64,000 nt of DNA from contig OY992832.1 in NCBI GenBank assembly GCA_963921425.1, positions 2,356,001 to 2,420,000 on the forward strand, written 5' to 3'. The stretch is from Dryas octopetala. Its lineage: Eukaryota; Streptophyta; Magnoliopsida; Rosales; Rosaceae. The notes beneath the pieces were generated by a model. The model made no database searches. It saw only the letters and a list, made by a program, of their open reading frames with translations, and had not been told where the DNA came from. A program made the position numbers and the translations under genes. Position 1 is the first letter of the stretch. The number at the start of each line of letters is the position of its first letter. This document shows positions 42,701-52,294 of the stretch, piece by piece.

Positions 42701-45700
42701 CCGCACACATTCTTGTTTTCAGTGTTAAAAAAGGTATATTTGCAGAGCTGAGCAACCCATTACATAGTGATTGGCAAGGTTGAGTGACCAGCATGATATT
42801 TTGAGTCATAAGATCAATCAGGTTATTTAGCAATCTGCAAGTACTCAAATGAAAACAAAAAAAGCTCTACCTTCACCATTGTCATCAGCCAGCATCACAA
42901 TGAAAACATATTTGAAGAGAGCAACGAGAGTAAACGTCCAGAAAATGAAGGAAAGCACACCAAAAACCTCCTCATCATCCTCATGGAGGCTCAACTTTCC
43001 GGAGAAGGTGGTCTTGTAAACATAGAGAGGGGATGTACTGAGGTCACCATAAACCACTCCCAGACTTTGATAAGCCAACGTGAGCACAGTCGTACAGGAT
43101 ACCCTCTGCAAATTCTGATTCAAGACACAAAATTTTATACATATATATATATATATATATGACAAATTCAATGGTTTAGAAAGACCTGAGCAGGTTTATC
43201 AGTACTAAACAGTTTCTAAGAGTTCATGACCCTGTATTCAGCAGCTACGTTGAAGCTAATTTTATTTTACAGAGATTTGATGCTCTGTTCCTGATTTTTA
43301 TTTATCTGTCTGTTTTATTGCTAAACAATGACAGAACAATGTTTATCTTTCTAAGGGTAAATCATTGAAGAACATTCTATAGAGATAAACCAAAAGACTG
43401 ATTGAAATCCTCAACTTTATTCACGGCAGTAGTTATTACTTATACAAGTACAAGCAGCTAGATAAATACAAGTACAAGACAGAATTATCTATTAAACTGG
43501 AAGCCCTATTCTTAAGGAAGACCAATCAGCTGAAACAAGAGTTCAAGTTTTGAAAACATTTGAATACAGCAGTTGCACAAGATACATCTCTTACATGCCC
43601 CCTCAAGATGAGCCGCGATCAAAGAGGCCAATCTTGGAGCAGAGCAATTGAAAACGAGCTGTAGACAAAGGTTTGGTCAGAAGATCAGCAAGTTGATCCA
43701 TAGAGGAGACATGGGCGACCCGGAGCATACCAGATTGTACCTGATCCCGGATGAAGTGATAATCAACAGCCACATGCTTCATGCGAGAGTGAAAAACAGG
43801 GTTGGAGCTAAGTTGTGTGGCACCCACGTTATCACAATATATTACAGGCATAGCAGAAATTGGAAAACCAAGTTCAGACAGAAGAGAGCACACCCAACTA
43901 AGTTCAGCAGAAGTAGCCGCCACAGAGCGATACTCGGCTTCGGTAGATGATCGAGCAACAGTGGATTGCTTTTTAGAACTCCAAGAAATCAGATTCTTAC
44001 CCAAATACACAAGATAAGCACCAGTGGAAGAGTAATCGTCGCGGTTACCAGCCCAGTCGGCGTCTGAAAATGCATGAAGGGTGTCCGAAAAACTATGAAG
44101 AGACATGGGTGAACTGCGGTGAAGAAGAAGGCCTTTGGACATGGTACCACTGAGATAACGCAAGATGCGTTTCACAAGAGCCCAATGTTCCGTAGTAGGG
44201 CGGTGCATGAATTGGGACATCTTGTTGACTGCGTAGGAGATATCAGGCCGAGTGAGAGAGAGATACTGTAGACTCCCAACAGTGGCACGATACTGAGTGG
44301 GGTCAGGAAGAAGAGTGCCATGAGCAAGAGAAATTGTAGAAGAACTAGTAGGCAATGGCGTGAGGACCGGTTTAGCACCTTGCATGTTCGTGCGTTGCAG
44401 CAAGTCATCAATATAACCTTTCTGTGAAAGTAAAAGACCATGAGAATGAGGAAGAACCTCAACACCCAAAAAATAAGATAAAGACCCAAGGTCTTTGAGA
44501 GAGAAGCGGCCAGCTAAGGAAGCAACAAACTCTGTGACAGCTGCAACATTGTTACCCGTTAGGATAATGTCATCCACATACACCAATAAATAAAGAATGG
44601 AGCCAGAGCAATTATATATGAAAAGAGATGTGTCTGAATGAGAGTTGCGAAACCCAGATTGTAAGAGAAATTGGCGCAACTCATGGTACCAGGCACGTGG
44701 GGCTTGCTTGAGACCATAAATGGCTTTGTGGAGCTTGCAAACATGGGTTGGACGATCCGGGTCCACGAAACCTGGTGGTTGTGCCATGAAAACAGTTTCG
44801 TGGAGGTGACCCTGCAAGAAAGCGTTGTTGATATCCAGTTGCCGAAGTGACCACCCATTACTTACAGCAATACTAAGAACCAATCGAACAGTAGTGGGCT
44901 TAATAACTGGACTGAAGGTCTCATGAAAATCCACACCGGGCCGTTGATGAAAGCCTTTAGCTACAAGACGAGCCTTGTACCTGTCAATAGAACCGTCAGA
45001 AAGCCTTTTAATGCGGAAAACCCATTTGCAACCTACCAAATTGGAAATACCGGCAGAAGGAACAAGCTCCCATGTTCCATTACAAACAAGTGCATTGTAC
45101 TCTTCAGACATGGCTTGACGCCAGTTAGGATCTTTGATGGCTTGAGTGATAGAGGTGGGTTCAAGGATAGGTGATGGTGACTTAATGGCATGAAGATTGA
45201 GTTTTTGAACTGGTTTAACAATGTTGTTTTTGGCTCGGGTAAGCATAGGGTGGCGGGTGGGAGGTGGTGGCGGTGGGACATGGGTTTGCAGGGCAGGTGG
45301 GGTGGGCTCGGTTTGTGGCAGATGAGGGGTGGTCGCGGTTTGTGGCAGAGGGGGGGTGGTCGCGGTTTGTGGCAGAGGGGGGGTGGTCACGGTCTGTGGT
45401 ATGGGTGTGGTGATCTGGGTGTGTGGCATGGGTGGGATGGGCTCGGTTTGTAGTATGAGTGATGTGGGCTCGGTGTGGGTTTGTGGTATTGGAGAGATGG
45501 AGATAGGATTGTGCAGTAATGGTGCAGTGGATAGAGAGTGTGACTGACCTGTAGAAGAGAGCAGCTCCTGAGGGCGGTCCACTGAAGACGTGGTGGTGAC
45601 CAGCGACGGGGTAGTAGGGACGGGAATGGGAATGACAGGTGGAAACCATTGGGCTGGATTGGTGGTGGCTAAATGGGAGGGGTTAGTAGGGAGTGATGTA

Positions 45701-48700
45701 TATGGAAAATTAGTTTCAACAAATTGGACATGGCGAGACACATATGTTTTGGAGGTGGAGAGATTGAAACAGATGTAAGCACTTTGGGATAGAGAGTATC
45801 CCAAAAATACACAAGGTTGGGATTTAGGTTCCAATTTATGAGATGTATATGGTCGAAGCCATGGGTAACATAGGCAGCCGAAAACCTTCAACTTGGAATA
45901 GTTAGGACTCTTTTGAAAAATTGCTTCATATGGAGATTTAAAGTTAAGTCCAGGAGTGGGCATTCTATTAATTAAATAAACAGCAGTGGCAAGGGCATGG
46001 GGCCAAAAAGTGGTGGGAATAGATGCATGAGAAAGGAGAGACAGACCAGTTTCCACAATATGTCTGTGTCTTCTTTCTGAGTATCCATTGTGTTCTGGAG
46101 TATGAGGTGGTGTGGTTAAGTGAGTGATGCCATGGTGGGATAAAAAATTTTTAAGACCGATATACTCTCCCCCATTGTCTGAATAAAGAGTGATTATTTT
46201 TTGTTTGAAGAAATGTTCGACAAGAGGTTTATATTTTTGAAAAATGTCATGCACATCTGATTTTCGTTTGAGAGGATAGAACCATATATATTTGGTAAAA
46301 TGATCAACAAATATCACATAATACTTAAAACCATCTTGTGACAAAATTGGGGAGGTCCATACATCAGAAAAGATTATTTCCAATGGTTTAGTAGAGACAA
46401 GTGAAGAATTTGAAAAAGATAACTTATGACTTTTATTAATATGACAAGCATTACATGAGAATTCTTTTGGCATGGGAGAAGAAGATTGTAAATGATAATT
46501 GGAAATAATAAATTTTAAAATAGGAGAGGCTGGATGACCAAGGCGATGATGCCAATTTGAAGAAGTAGTTTTGATGTGGGAGAGTGCAAAGATTGGGGAA
46601 GTGACAGGAGGGGAGGATGCTGGCCATTCATACACGCCTGCGTTGGTACCGCCGGTCAGGAGAATGCTTCCTGTGCTAAGGTCCTTCACATGAAAACAAG
46701 AGGGTAAGAATTCAACAGAAGTATTATTTGAGGAGCAAAATTGAGAAATAGAGATTAAATTCTTTTGCATGTTAGGGACACAAAGAACATCATTCAAAGT
46801 GAAGGAATGGTTTGTTGAGGAGAGGGAGAGGGAGCCAGTGTGAGAGATAGAGAGATTGGTACCATCACCGATCATAACATCATCAGAACCATGATATGGA
46901 GTGTGAAGAGACAGGTTACTCAGGTCTGTAGTAACATGGTGGGATGCTCCACTGTCGAGTAGCCAATTTGGTTTGGTGTTAGAGCTTGCTGCAAATTGAG
47001 CCTGAGGTTGCCATGGTCTGGTATTGGCCGGAGATCCAGCAGCAGAGGAGGATTGAACAGCCACAAATTGAAAGGATGGGCAACGCTTGGCAGTATGACC
47101 TTGAACACCACAGACTTGACAGTAGCCTTGATATGGGCGTGGTGGAGGCCGATTGTTGTTGCGGTTTGAGGGGCTAGAGGTAGAAGATGGCCGCCAATTT
47201 TGAGAGGGTGGACGCCAAGTGGTTGGACCTGGATGAGAGGAGGTATGGGAGTTGGGACGCCAAGTGTTGCCGGAATGGTTGGGCCGCCAATTGTTGGTGG
47301 GGAAGGATGTCCGATTGGCAGGATTGGCTGTAATGGGGTGGGGAAGCTCGGGCTTGGAGTGAACAGGAAGTGAAGCTTCAAAGGAGAGCAGCTTTTCATG
47401 AAGCTCCTCAAACGAGATTGGGTTGTCACGAGCCTGAACAGCCCGGACAAGTTCTTTGTATTCGTCTCCAAGGCCATCTAGAATTTTTTCAGTGAGGTCT
47501 TCTGCATCCATTGGGGCACCGAGTATAGCAAGCTCATCTGAACGGGCTTTGATGGAATGAAGAAAGTCAGTGATAGTCATAGTGCCTTTGTTGGGATTTT
47601 TCAGAAGATTTTTGACTTGCTTGATGCGGCCACGAGTTGGTTTGGCATAGGTGTTGGAGAGGGTGTTCCAAGCTTCCCTGGAGGTGGTGGCACGAGCAAC
47701 AAATGAAATAAGAGTTGGAGAAAGAGAGCCAATGATGGCATTCAGAATTAATTTGTCTTGGCGTACCCAAGTGCGATAGGCTGGATTGGGGGTGGTGACA
47801 GTGTCGGTGGTGAGAGTTTGGGGAGGACAGGGTGTCGTACCATCAATATACCCCATAAGATCATAGCCAACAAACAAGGATTCAAATTGAATTTTCCAAG
47901 AAAGATAATTTGTGGAGGTGAGTTTGATGGGAGTTTGAGCAGCTGTGTTTATGGTGAGGAGTTGATGATTGTTGGAGGTGAGAATGGCGTGAGGTGTTGC
48001 CATTTGAGTTTGAAAAAAAAAGATATTAGCAGGGGAGAGATTTTATGGCTCTGATACCATATAGAGATAAACCAAAAGACTGATTGAAATCCTCAACTTT
48101 ATTCACGGCAGTAGTTATTACTTATACAAGTACAAGCAGCTAGATAAATACAAGTACAAGACAGAATTATCTATTAAACTGGAAGCCCTATTCTTAAGGA
48201 AGACCAATCAGCTGAAACAAGAGTTCAAGTTTTGAAAACATTTGAATACAGCAGTTGCACAAGATACATCTCTTACACATTCACACTACTCCTTAAAAAA
48301 AACTACAAAGAAAAAAACTTTTAAAGCCAACAAAATGTAAATGCCATTGACAAAACTGCAAAAATGCGCTCTATATGCAAAAATTTTGAGCAATCTAATT
48401 TACCCAGAAACCAGAAATTAAAAAATCCAAAAATAGGAACCCCCCATAGATAGGAAACCATAGAAGCTGCATGCTCCAGATGCACATTTAATACATATAA
48501 AATGTTCAGAACCTCATTCAATTTAAAGGAGGAGCATTTTACTCAAAACTATCTGTCTAATAAGTAAGAAACCTTCCAAAAATGCCTGACATTCATAAGC
48601 CTATTAAGCACACAAGACAATAAAAAATAATAATCACATAACAATGACATGATAAAAGCAAACAGCAAATAATAGAAAGAATAAGATAAAAACAGTTATG

Positions 48701-48800
48701 GCTGACAGGAAATAATGCTAAATGCTTCGTTCAGAGGACAGGGAAAGAAGAATACCCGTCGAGATATTCCCTGTTCAACTAAATCTGCAGAGGGGTTCAT
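39722..48800 (-). CDS. KUP/HAK/KT potassium transporter, KUP6/KUP8-like, 756 aa, with a retrotransposon in intron 1
   Basis: Potassium uptake or efflux carrier of the plant KUP/HAK/KT family. Exons: 48756-48800, 42871-43105, 42285-42530, 41912-41962, 41549-41809, 41405-41457, 41169-41283, 40811-41065 and 39722-40731. Every junction is in phase. The family signature [15 protein letters not shown] starts at residue 31. Further hallmarks are [47 protein letters not shown] and [12 protein letters not shown]. About twelve hydrophobic segments precede a long hydrophilic tail. The sequence follows cluster II (KUP2/6/8) rather than HAK5. Exon 1 encodes just 15 residues and is separated by a 5,650-bp intron that holds the copia element; without it the intron would be about 745 bp. 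Intron 7 uses a GC donor. A TATA box at 48871-48879 lies directly beside a long GA/CT microsatellite. Confidence 0.93.
41066..41168 (-). other. GC-AG intron in the KUP gene
   Basis: The donor reads CCAG/GCAAGA and the acceptor CTGTAG. It joins SFYKSIP to EAVFWPVF in frame, as expected for the family. The alternative GT a few bases downstream would add residues not found in relatives and break the frame. Confidence 0.75.
43378..43595 (-). repeat. 3' LTR of the copia element
   Basis: 218 bp, identical to the copy at 48060-48277. On the minus strand it starts with TG. Its outer end reads TATCTCTATA rather than the usual CA. A GAATAAAG polyadenylation-type signal lies near its end. Confidence 0.95.
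43603..48003 (-). CDS. Copia gag-pol polyprotein, 1,466 aa, uninterrupted
   Basis: Order of domains is that of Ty1/copia: integrase before reverse transcriptase. The gag part (about 1-310) ends in a CCHC zinc knuckle with ligands C295, C298, H303 and C308. The protease active site DSGA starts at D350. The integrase zinc-binding region has WHHRLGH (484-490) and CNAC (517-520), and its catalytic acidic residues are D547, D609 and probably E643. The reverse transcriptase carries YVDD near residue 1140, and RNase H has DADWAG near 1312 and SSTEAEYR after it. Between integrase and reverse transcriptase is a tandemly repeated Pro/Thr/Gln-rich linker. No stop codon or frameshift interrupts the frame. 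The stop codon overlaps the polypurine tract next to the 3' LTR. Confidence 0.96.
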   Translation of the reverse strand: MATPHAILTSNNHQLLTINTAAQTPIKLTSTNYLSWKIQFESLFVGYDLMGYIDGTTPCPPQTLTTDTVTTPNPAYRTWVRQDKLILNAIIGSLSPTLISFVARATTSREAWNTLSNTYAKPTRGRIKQVKNLLKNPNKGTMTITDFLHSIKARSDELAILGAPMDAEDLTEKILDGLGDEYKELVRAVQARDNPISFEELHEKLLSFEASLPVHSKPELPHPITANPANRTSFPTNNWRPNHSGNTWRPNSHTSSHPGPTTWRPPSQNWRPSSTSSPSNRNNNRPPPRPYQGYCQVCGVQGHTAKRCPSFQFVAVQSSSAAGSPANTRPWQPQAQFAASSNTKPNWLLDSGASHHVTTDLSNLSLHTPYHGSDDVMIGDGTNLSISHTGSLSLSSTNHSFTLNDVLCVPNMQKNLISISQFCSSNNTSVEFLPSCFHVKDLSTGSILLTGGTNAGVYEWPASSPPVTSPIFALSHIKTTSSNWHHRLGHPASPILKFIISNYHLQSSSPMPKEFSCNACHINKSHKLSFSNSSLVSTKPLEIIFSDVWTSPILSQDGFKYYVIFVDHFTKYIWFYPLKRKSDVHDIFQKYKPLVEHFFKQKIITLYSDNGGEYIGLKNFLSHHGITHLTTPPHTPEHNGYSERRHRHIVETGLSLLSHASIPTTFWPHALATAVYLINRMPTPGLNFKSPYEAIFQKSPNYSKLKVFGCLCYPWLRPYTSHKLEPKSQPCVFLGYSLSQSAYICFNLSTSKTYVSRHVQFVETNFPYTSLPTNPSHLATTNPAQWFPPVIPIPVPTTPSLVTTTSSVDRPQELLSSTGQSHSLSTAPLLHNPISISPIPQTHTEPTSLILQTEPIPPMPHTQITTPIPQTVTTPPLPQTATTPPLPQTATTPHLPQTEPTPPALQTHVPPPPPPTRHPMLTRAKNNIVKPVQKLNLHAIKSPSPILEPTSITQAIKDPNWRQAMSEEYNALVCNGTWELVPSAGISNLVGCKWVFRIKRLSDGSIDRYKARLVAKGFHQRPGVDFHETFSPVIKPTTVRLVLSIAVSNGWSLRQLDINNAFLQGHLHETVFMAQPPGFVDPDRPTHVCKLHKAIYGLKQAPRAWYHELRQFLLQSGFRNSHSDTSLFIYNCSGSILYLLVYVDDIILTGNNVAAVTEFVASLAGRFSLKDLGSLSYFLGVEVLPHSHGLLLSQKGYIDDLLQRTNMQGAKPVLTPLPTSSSTISLAHGTLLPDPTQYRATVGSLQYLSLTRPDISYAVNKMSQFMHRPTTEHWALVKRILRYLSGTMSKGLLLHRSSPMSLHSFSDTLHAFSDADWAGNRDDYSSTGAYLVYLGKNLISWSSKKQSTVARSSTEAEYRSVAATSAELSWVCSLLSELGFPISAMPVIYCDNVGATQLSSNPVFHSRMKHVAVDYHFIRDQVQSGMLRVAHVSSMDQLADLLTKPLSTARFQLLCSKIGLFDRGSS
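45295..45470 (-). repeat. In-frame minisatellite in the copia pol linker
   Basis: Tandem units of about 30 bp encode repeats of the type TTPPLPQTA (variants THITPIPQT-like, [13 protein letters not shown]). The two central units are almost identical, the outer ones more diverged. The repeat stays in frame and lies in the non-catalytic linker between integrase and reverse transcriptase. Confidence 0.8.
48047..48059 (-). other. Primer-binding site of the copia element
   Basis: TGGTATCAGAGCC on the minus strand, directly next to the 5' LTR, complementary to the 3' end of initiator tRNA-Met. This is the standard copia primer. Confidence 0.93.
48060..48277 (-). repeat. 5' LTR of the copia element
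   Basis: 218 bp, identical to the copy at 43378-43595. It should contain the element's promoter. A duplicated CTTGTACTTGTAT-like motif with an AT-rich core lies in its second half. Confidence 0.95.
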
Positions 48801-48870
48801 GGTATAGAGAGAGAGAGAGAGATGGGCAGAGCAAGAGAAGTGACTGAGGGGGAAGAAAGGCTGAGAAAGA

Positions 48871-48873
48871 GTT

Positions 48874-48879
<6 letters not shown>
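48871..48879 (-). promoter_or_regulatory. TATA box of the KUP gene
   Basis: TATATAAAC on the minus strand, about 75 bp upstream of the ATG at 48800, immediately downstream of a long CT tract (minus-strand reading). Confidence 0.65.
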
Positions 48880-48935
<56 letters not shown>

Positions 48936-48962
48936 CAGAGAGACAGAGAGAGACAGAGAGAG
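48879..48962. repeat. (GA)n/(GACA)n microsatellite in the KUP promoter
   Basis: About 48 bp of pure AG, continuing as imperfect AGAGACAG units. It borders the TATA box, so length changes would move upstream elements relative to the transcription start. Confidence 0.95.
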
Positions 48963-49332
48963 TAGAGAATGTAAGTGCAGTAAGTAGTACAGAGGCAAGT
49001 GATGTGTTGTGTGTCCAAACTCCAAAGAGGTTGCTAAAGGCATTCAATGCTCTTTTGCCTCTCTTCAACTTAATAGTTTCGTTGACCCAAAAAAAAAAAA
49101 AAAAAACTTATTAGTTTCGTATCTTTAATCTTTCCTCCCATATTGTATTTTACCCCCTTTCCTGACTTAAATATATACCCACTACAACCCCATCCAAACA
49201 TACAAAATAAGCTGATCAAGATTTAACAATTAGGCAGTGAGTATATTTGTCTCAGTTTTTTATTAATCATTTATAATGGGTTTTAGCTTAACACATTATT
49301 TAGGACCTTTGCAATTATTTACAAATTCCAAT
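48963..49332. other. Upstream region of the KUP gene
   Basis: An A homopolymer of about 17 bp near 49090-49106, otherwise AT-rich sequence without a supportable gene. Confidence 0.5.
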
Positions 49333-49341
49333 TATATGAAG

Positions 49342-49740
49342 CTTTTTTACATTTTACCCACCTAAATTTTGGGGTCGATCTCACTTCACCATCTAAAAAA
49401 AAATTGTGCCAGTTTACCACCTGATTTAAAATTTGTTACAATGTACCATCTCTGTCTCATTTTGTATAAATTTTTATTAAAAATAAAGGTGTTTTAATCT
49501 TTTTTAAATTCCTATTGTTAGAATAAAATTGATTTTTTTTTTATCCACTTTGACACAATAGAAACTAACTTGAAAATACCAAAACACATTTTTTTTTAAC
49601 AAAAATTTATACAAAATGAGATAGAGGTGATACATTGCAACAAATTTTTAATTCAGGTGGTAAACTGGCACAATTTATTTTTTTAGATAATGAAGTAAGA
49701 TCGACCGCAAAGTTTACGTGTGTAAAGTGTAATAAAGTTT
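49342..49740. mobile_element. Probable Mutator-like MITE, about 399 bp
   Basis: Terminal inverted repeats of about 150 bp: the left arm includes GGTCGATCTCACTTC and GTGCCAGTTTACCACCTGA, the right arm in reverse complement includes GGTCGATCTTACTTC and the same GTGCCAGTTTACCACCTGA. Flanking 9-bp sequences TATATGAAG (49333-49341) and TATACGAAG (49741-49749) differ by one base and could be an aged target duplication. Exact ends are uncertain by a few bases. Confidence 0.7.
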
Positions 49741-49749
49741 TATACGAAG

Positions 49750-50571
49750 GTAGGTTGATTTTAGTCAAGGCATATAGACACTTGATTTGACTGACAAACG
49801 GCCGTCAAGATCACATGGTGTGTAGAGTTTAAGGTTAGGTTGCAATACTTTCCTACTTAATCTCTAATAGTCCAAGAAAAGGATGTGAAATAAGGTTATT
49901 GAAACTTAACAACACTCTCATTTCTCAGCATGAATTGGATCAATAACCAACTTCCTGTTGAATTCATATATGAATTCTTAGGCACCCCTATTGAACCCAA
50001 GTTTGACTGACCAAAAGCTGGCATGGACTCTAGCAAATTAGGTAAGCATCTTCTAAAAATGGGCATCCTACCATGCTTTTCGATGAAACCTAGTGCCATT
50101 TAACATACTAGTCATGCGAAAAGTGCCCAAGCCATCAAGTGAAACCTTGCATATATGCACCATGACCTAATTAACTTATCTAAATAGTTTTAATATAGGT
50201 GATATTGATCAAAAGGCCAAATGGAAACTGTAAAGGACCAAATTCAAATTAGTTTTGCTTTTTGCTCTATCTTATGAGAAAATTATACTTAGCACGGAAA
50301 TTTTTTGAGATACACAAACTTAAATAAGTTAGCATTTTAGATGTAATAATGTGGCCAAAAATAAAAAAGATGTAATAAAGAGAGTAGCAGATAATGAGCA
50401 TATCTAACATGTTGGCCGTCGTTAAATTCTGAAAGGAACTCGAAGATACAACTTGTAGTCATCATTGATGTGCATTATCTGCCAATAGCATAAGATGCCA
50501 AGACACGAGTTTAATTCATTACCAAAATAGAAAGAAAAAAGAGATATGATGCTGACTGTCATTGATCATTC

Positions 50572-50623
<52 letters not shown>

Positions 50624-52294
50624 AGTTAAATCCAATGTTGACTAATTTAGGAAGATGATCAACTAGCTTACACTGTGCACAGCCAGAGGTTACCCTGTGG
50701 ACAAAACATTTTAATTGTAAATTGTCCTAGAATTAATTTGATGAACTGAAGATATCTCTACCTTAACAACCAAATCGGCAAATCTGAAGACTTAATTTGT
50801 TCGTATTGTTGAATTCCCAAAAGGCCAAAAGAAATGGGTTCCAGCCGTACAATTATCACATTACAAATTATGGGCAAATTGATTGTTTATGGCTTTGGAC
50901 TAATGAAGATGAAAGATATTTAAGAAGTAAGATTCTAACTAGTCATCATCTGCGTATATGTCGGCCTCGACTCCACAACAACCATATCTCTTGTTAATTA
51001 ATTTGTTTGTTTCTCGCAGCATTATTGGCTTCCAACCGTGCAACGTTTTAATGATTATTAGTACATTGCATGAGAATTGAGAAGAGTACAAATGAACAAG
51101 CCTACAAGGATGTTAGGTATGCTCTCTACGTCTAACATTTAAAGCTCCCTTAATAAGTGGGATATATGTGTGTCCCCCTCATTTGACTAGCTGATTCAAT
51201 TATATATGAAGATTGGGAGGCCACTTGGAGAAGTTGATCATAAGATCACACTAGCTTGGATTATCTTCTAGTTGCTTTCATGGACAAAAAAAGGTAAGCC
51301 ATTTGCTCCTCCCACATATGTGCTAAGCTTCAATGGATTCTTCTATCTATTCTAGTCTAGGGTACCCATCACTCACCATCAGACCTCGTCCCATTCCCAC
51401 GTGCAAATGTCTTGATCCAGCAATATCAGGACACCATATTTCGTTTTTGGTTTCTTATTAGGGATAATTCTAATATGCCAAGGATAATTAGTGAACACAA
51501 TATATGGGCAAAGGAGCAAAGGATCCAAATTACTTGTAGCCCTCCTTCATCAAAGAGCCAATGTATTGGGCCTTGGCATAGGCCTGTTGAGGTCAGGAAA
51601 CAGCAGGCTGCAACTAGACCCCCCATAAATAGATCATGGACAGTGGACACAACCAAGTCTTAATAAATGGAGATGGGACATTATCAGCATCGAGTAAAAA
51701 ATGTCTGTCCTTCACTCAAATGTCACATGCAAATTTATTCATTTATGAATGGACAAGGCACATTTCGATATCAAGTAAACCATGTCCTTCACCTTCACGT
51801 TGGCTTTCAAAACAAAGCATAGCACTCAAATGCTTATGCCAGAAAAGGCATCATCACTTCTGGCATGTGTGATATGTGATTCATTCAAACAGAACCACGT
51901 ATTTTCTGTCCATAAAACAATTCGCGACCCGGAAATCAAGAAATCATATCCAAACAAAAGGCTCTGTTTATAATAAGTAATTTTCACTGACCTGCAACTG
52001 ACTCCCAAGTAATCAAATAGGGGATGGGAAACTCTAGTTAAACTCTCTGACAACAAACCAACTCAACTGTGAAAAAACACACAACCATCAACCTGCAAAC
52101 AGGACCCAAAAGTCTGACCCAATTTTGACAAAGACACCAATTGAAGGACTCATTGACCCACAACATTCCAGCCCGTAAACCATGGTCCAATAACTTTCAC
52201 CACCATGAGTATACCAATACATTGGTGGAAATGAGGCCAGCCAAACTAACCCCATCATAATCTCAAGTATATAACTAAGAGAACATCCATCTCA
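49750..52294. other. Gene-free spacer between the KUP and RanBP1 genes
   Basis: Contains a CT/AC compound microsatellite (50574-50623) and a diverged direct repeat near 51683-51795. Short open frames (for example 49896-50099 minus and 51426-51656 minus) have no recognisable domain. Confidence 0.55.
50574..50623. repeat. Compound (CT)n(AC)n microsatellite
   Basis: About 17 CT units followed directly by about 7-8 AC units. Confidence 0.95.

Larger units (their letters stand above)
43378..48277 (-). mobile_element. Intact Ty1/copia LTR retrotransposon, 4,900 bp
   Basis: Two LTRs of 218 bp (43378-43595 and 48060-48277) are identical at every base I compared. The 5-bp direct repeat CATTC flanks the element (43373-43377 and 48278-48282). 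Read on the minus strand, the LTR starts TGTAAGAGATG. A primer-binding site TGGTATCAGAGCC (48047-48059), complementary to initiator tRNA-Met, abuts the 5' LTR, and a polypurine tract GAGGGGGCA (43596-43604) abuts the 3' LTR. One uninterrupted gag-pol frame fills the interior. Size, short LTRs and gag sequence suggest the Ale/Retrofit lineage (inference). It sits in sense orientation inside intron 1 of the KUP gene. All parts needed for transposition appear intact. Confidence 0.97.

Noticed and set aside
45190..45649. Frames on both strands over the copia linker
   Set aside because: They are shadows of the tandem repeat in the gag-pol frame.
51426..51656. 76-codon hydrophobic minus frame
   Set aside because: No start context, promoter or similarity. 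Hydrophobic frames of this size are expected by chance in T-rich sequence.
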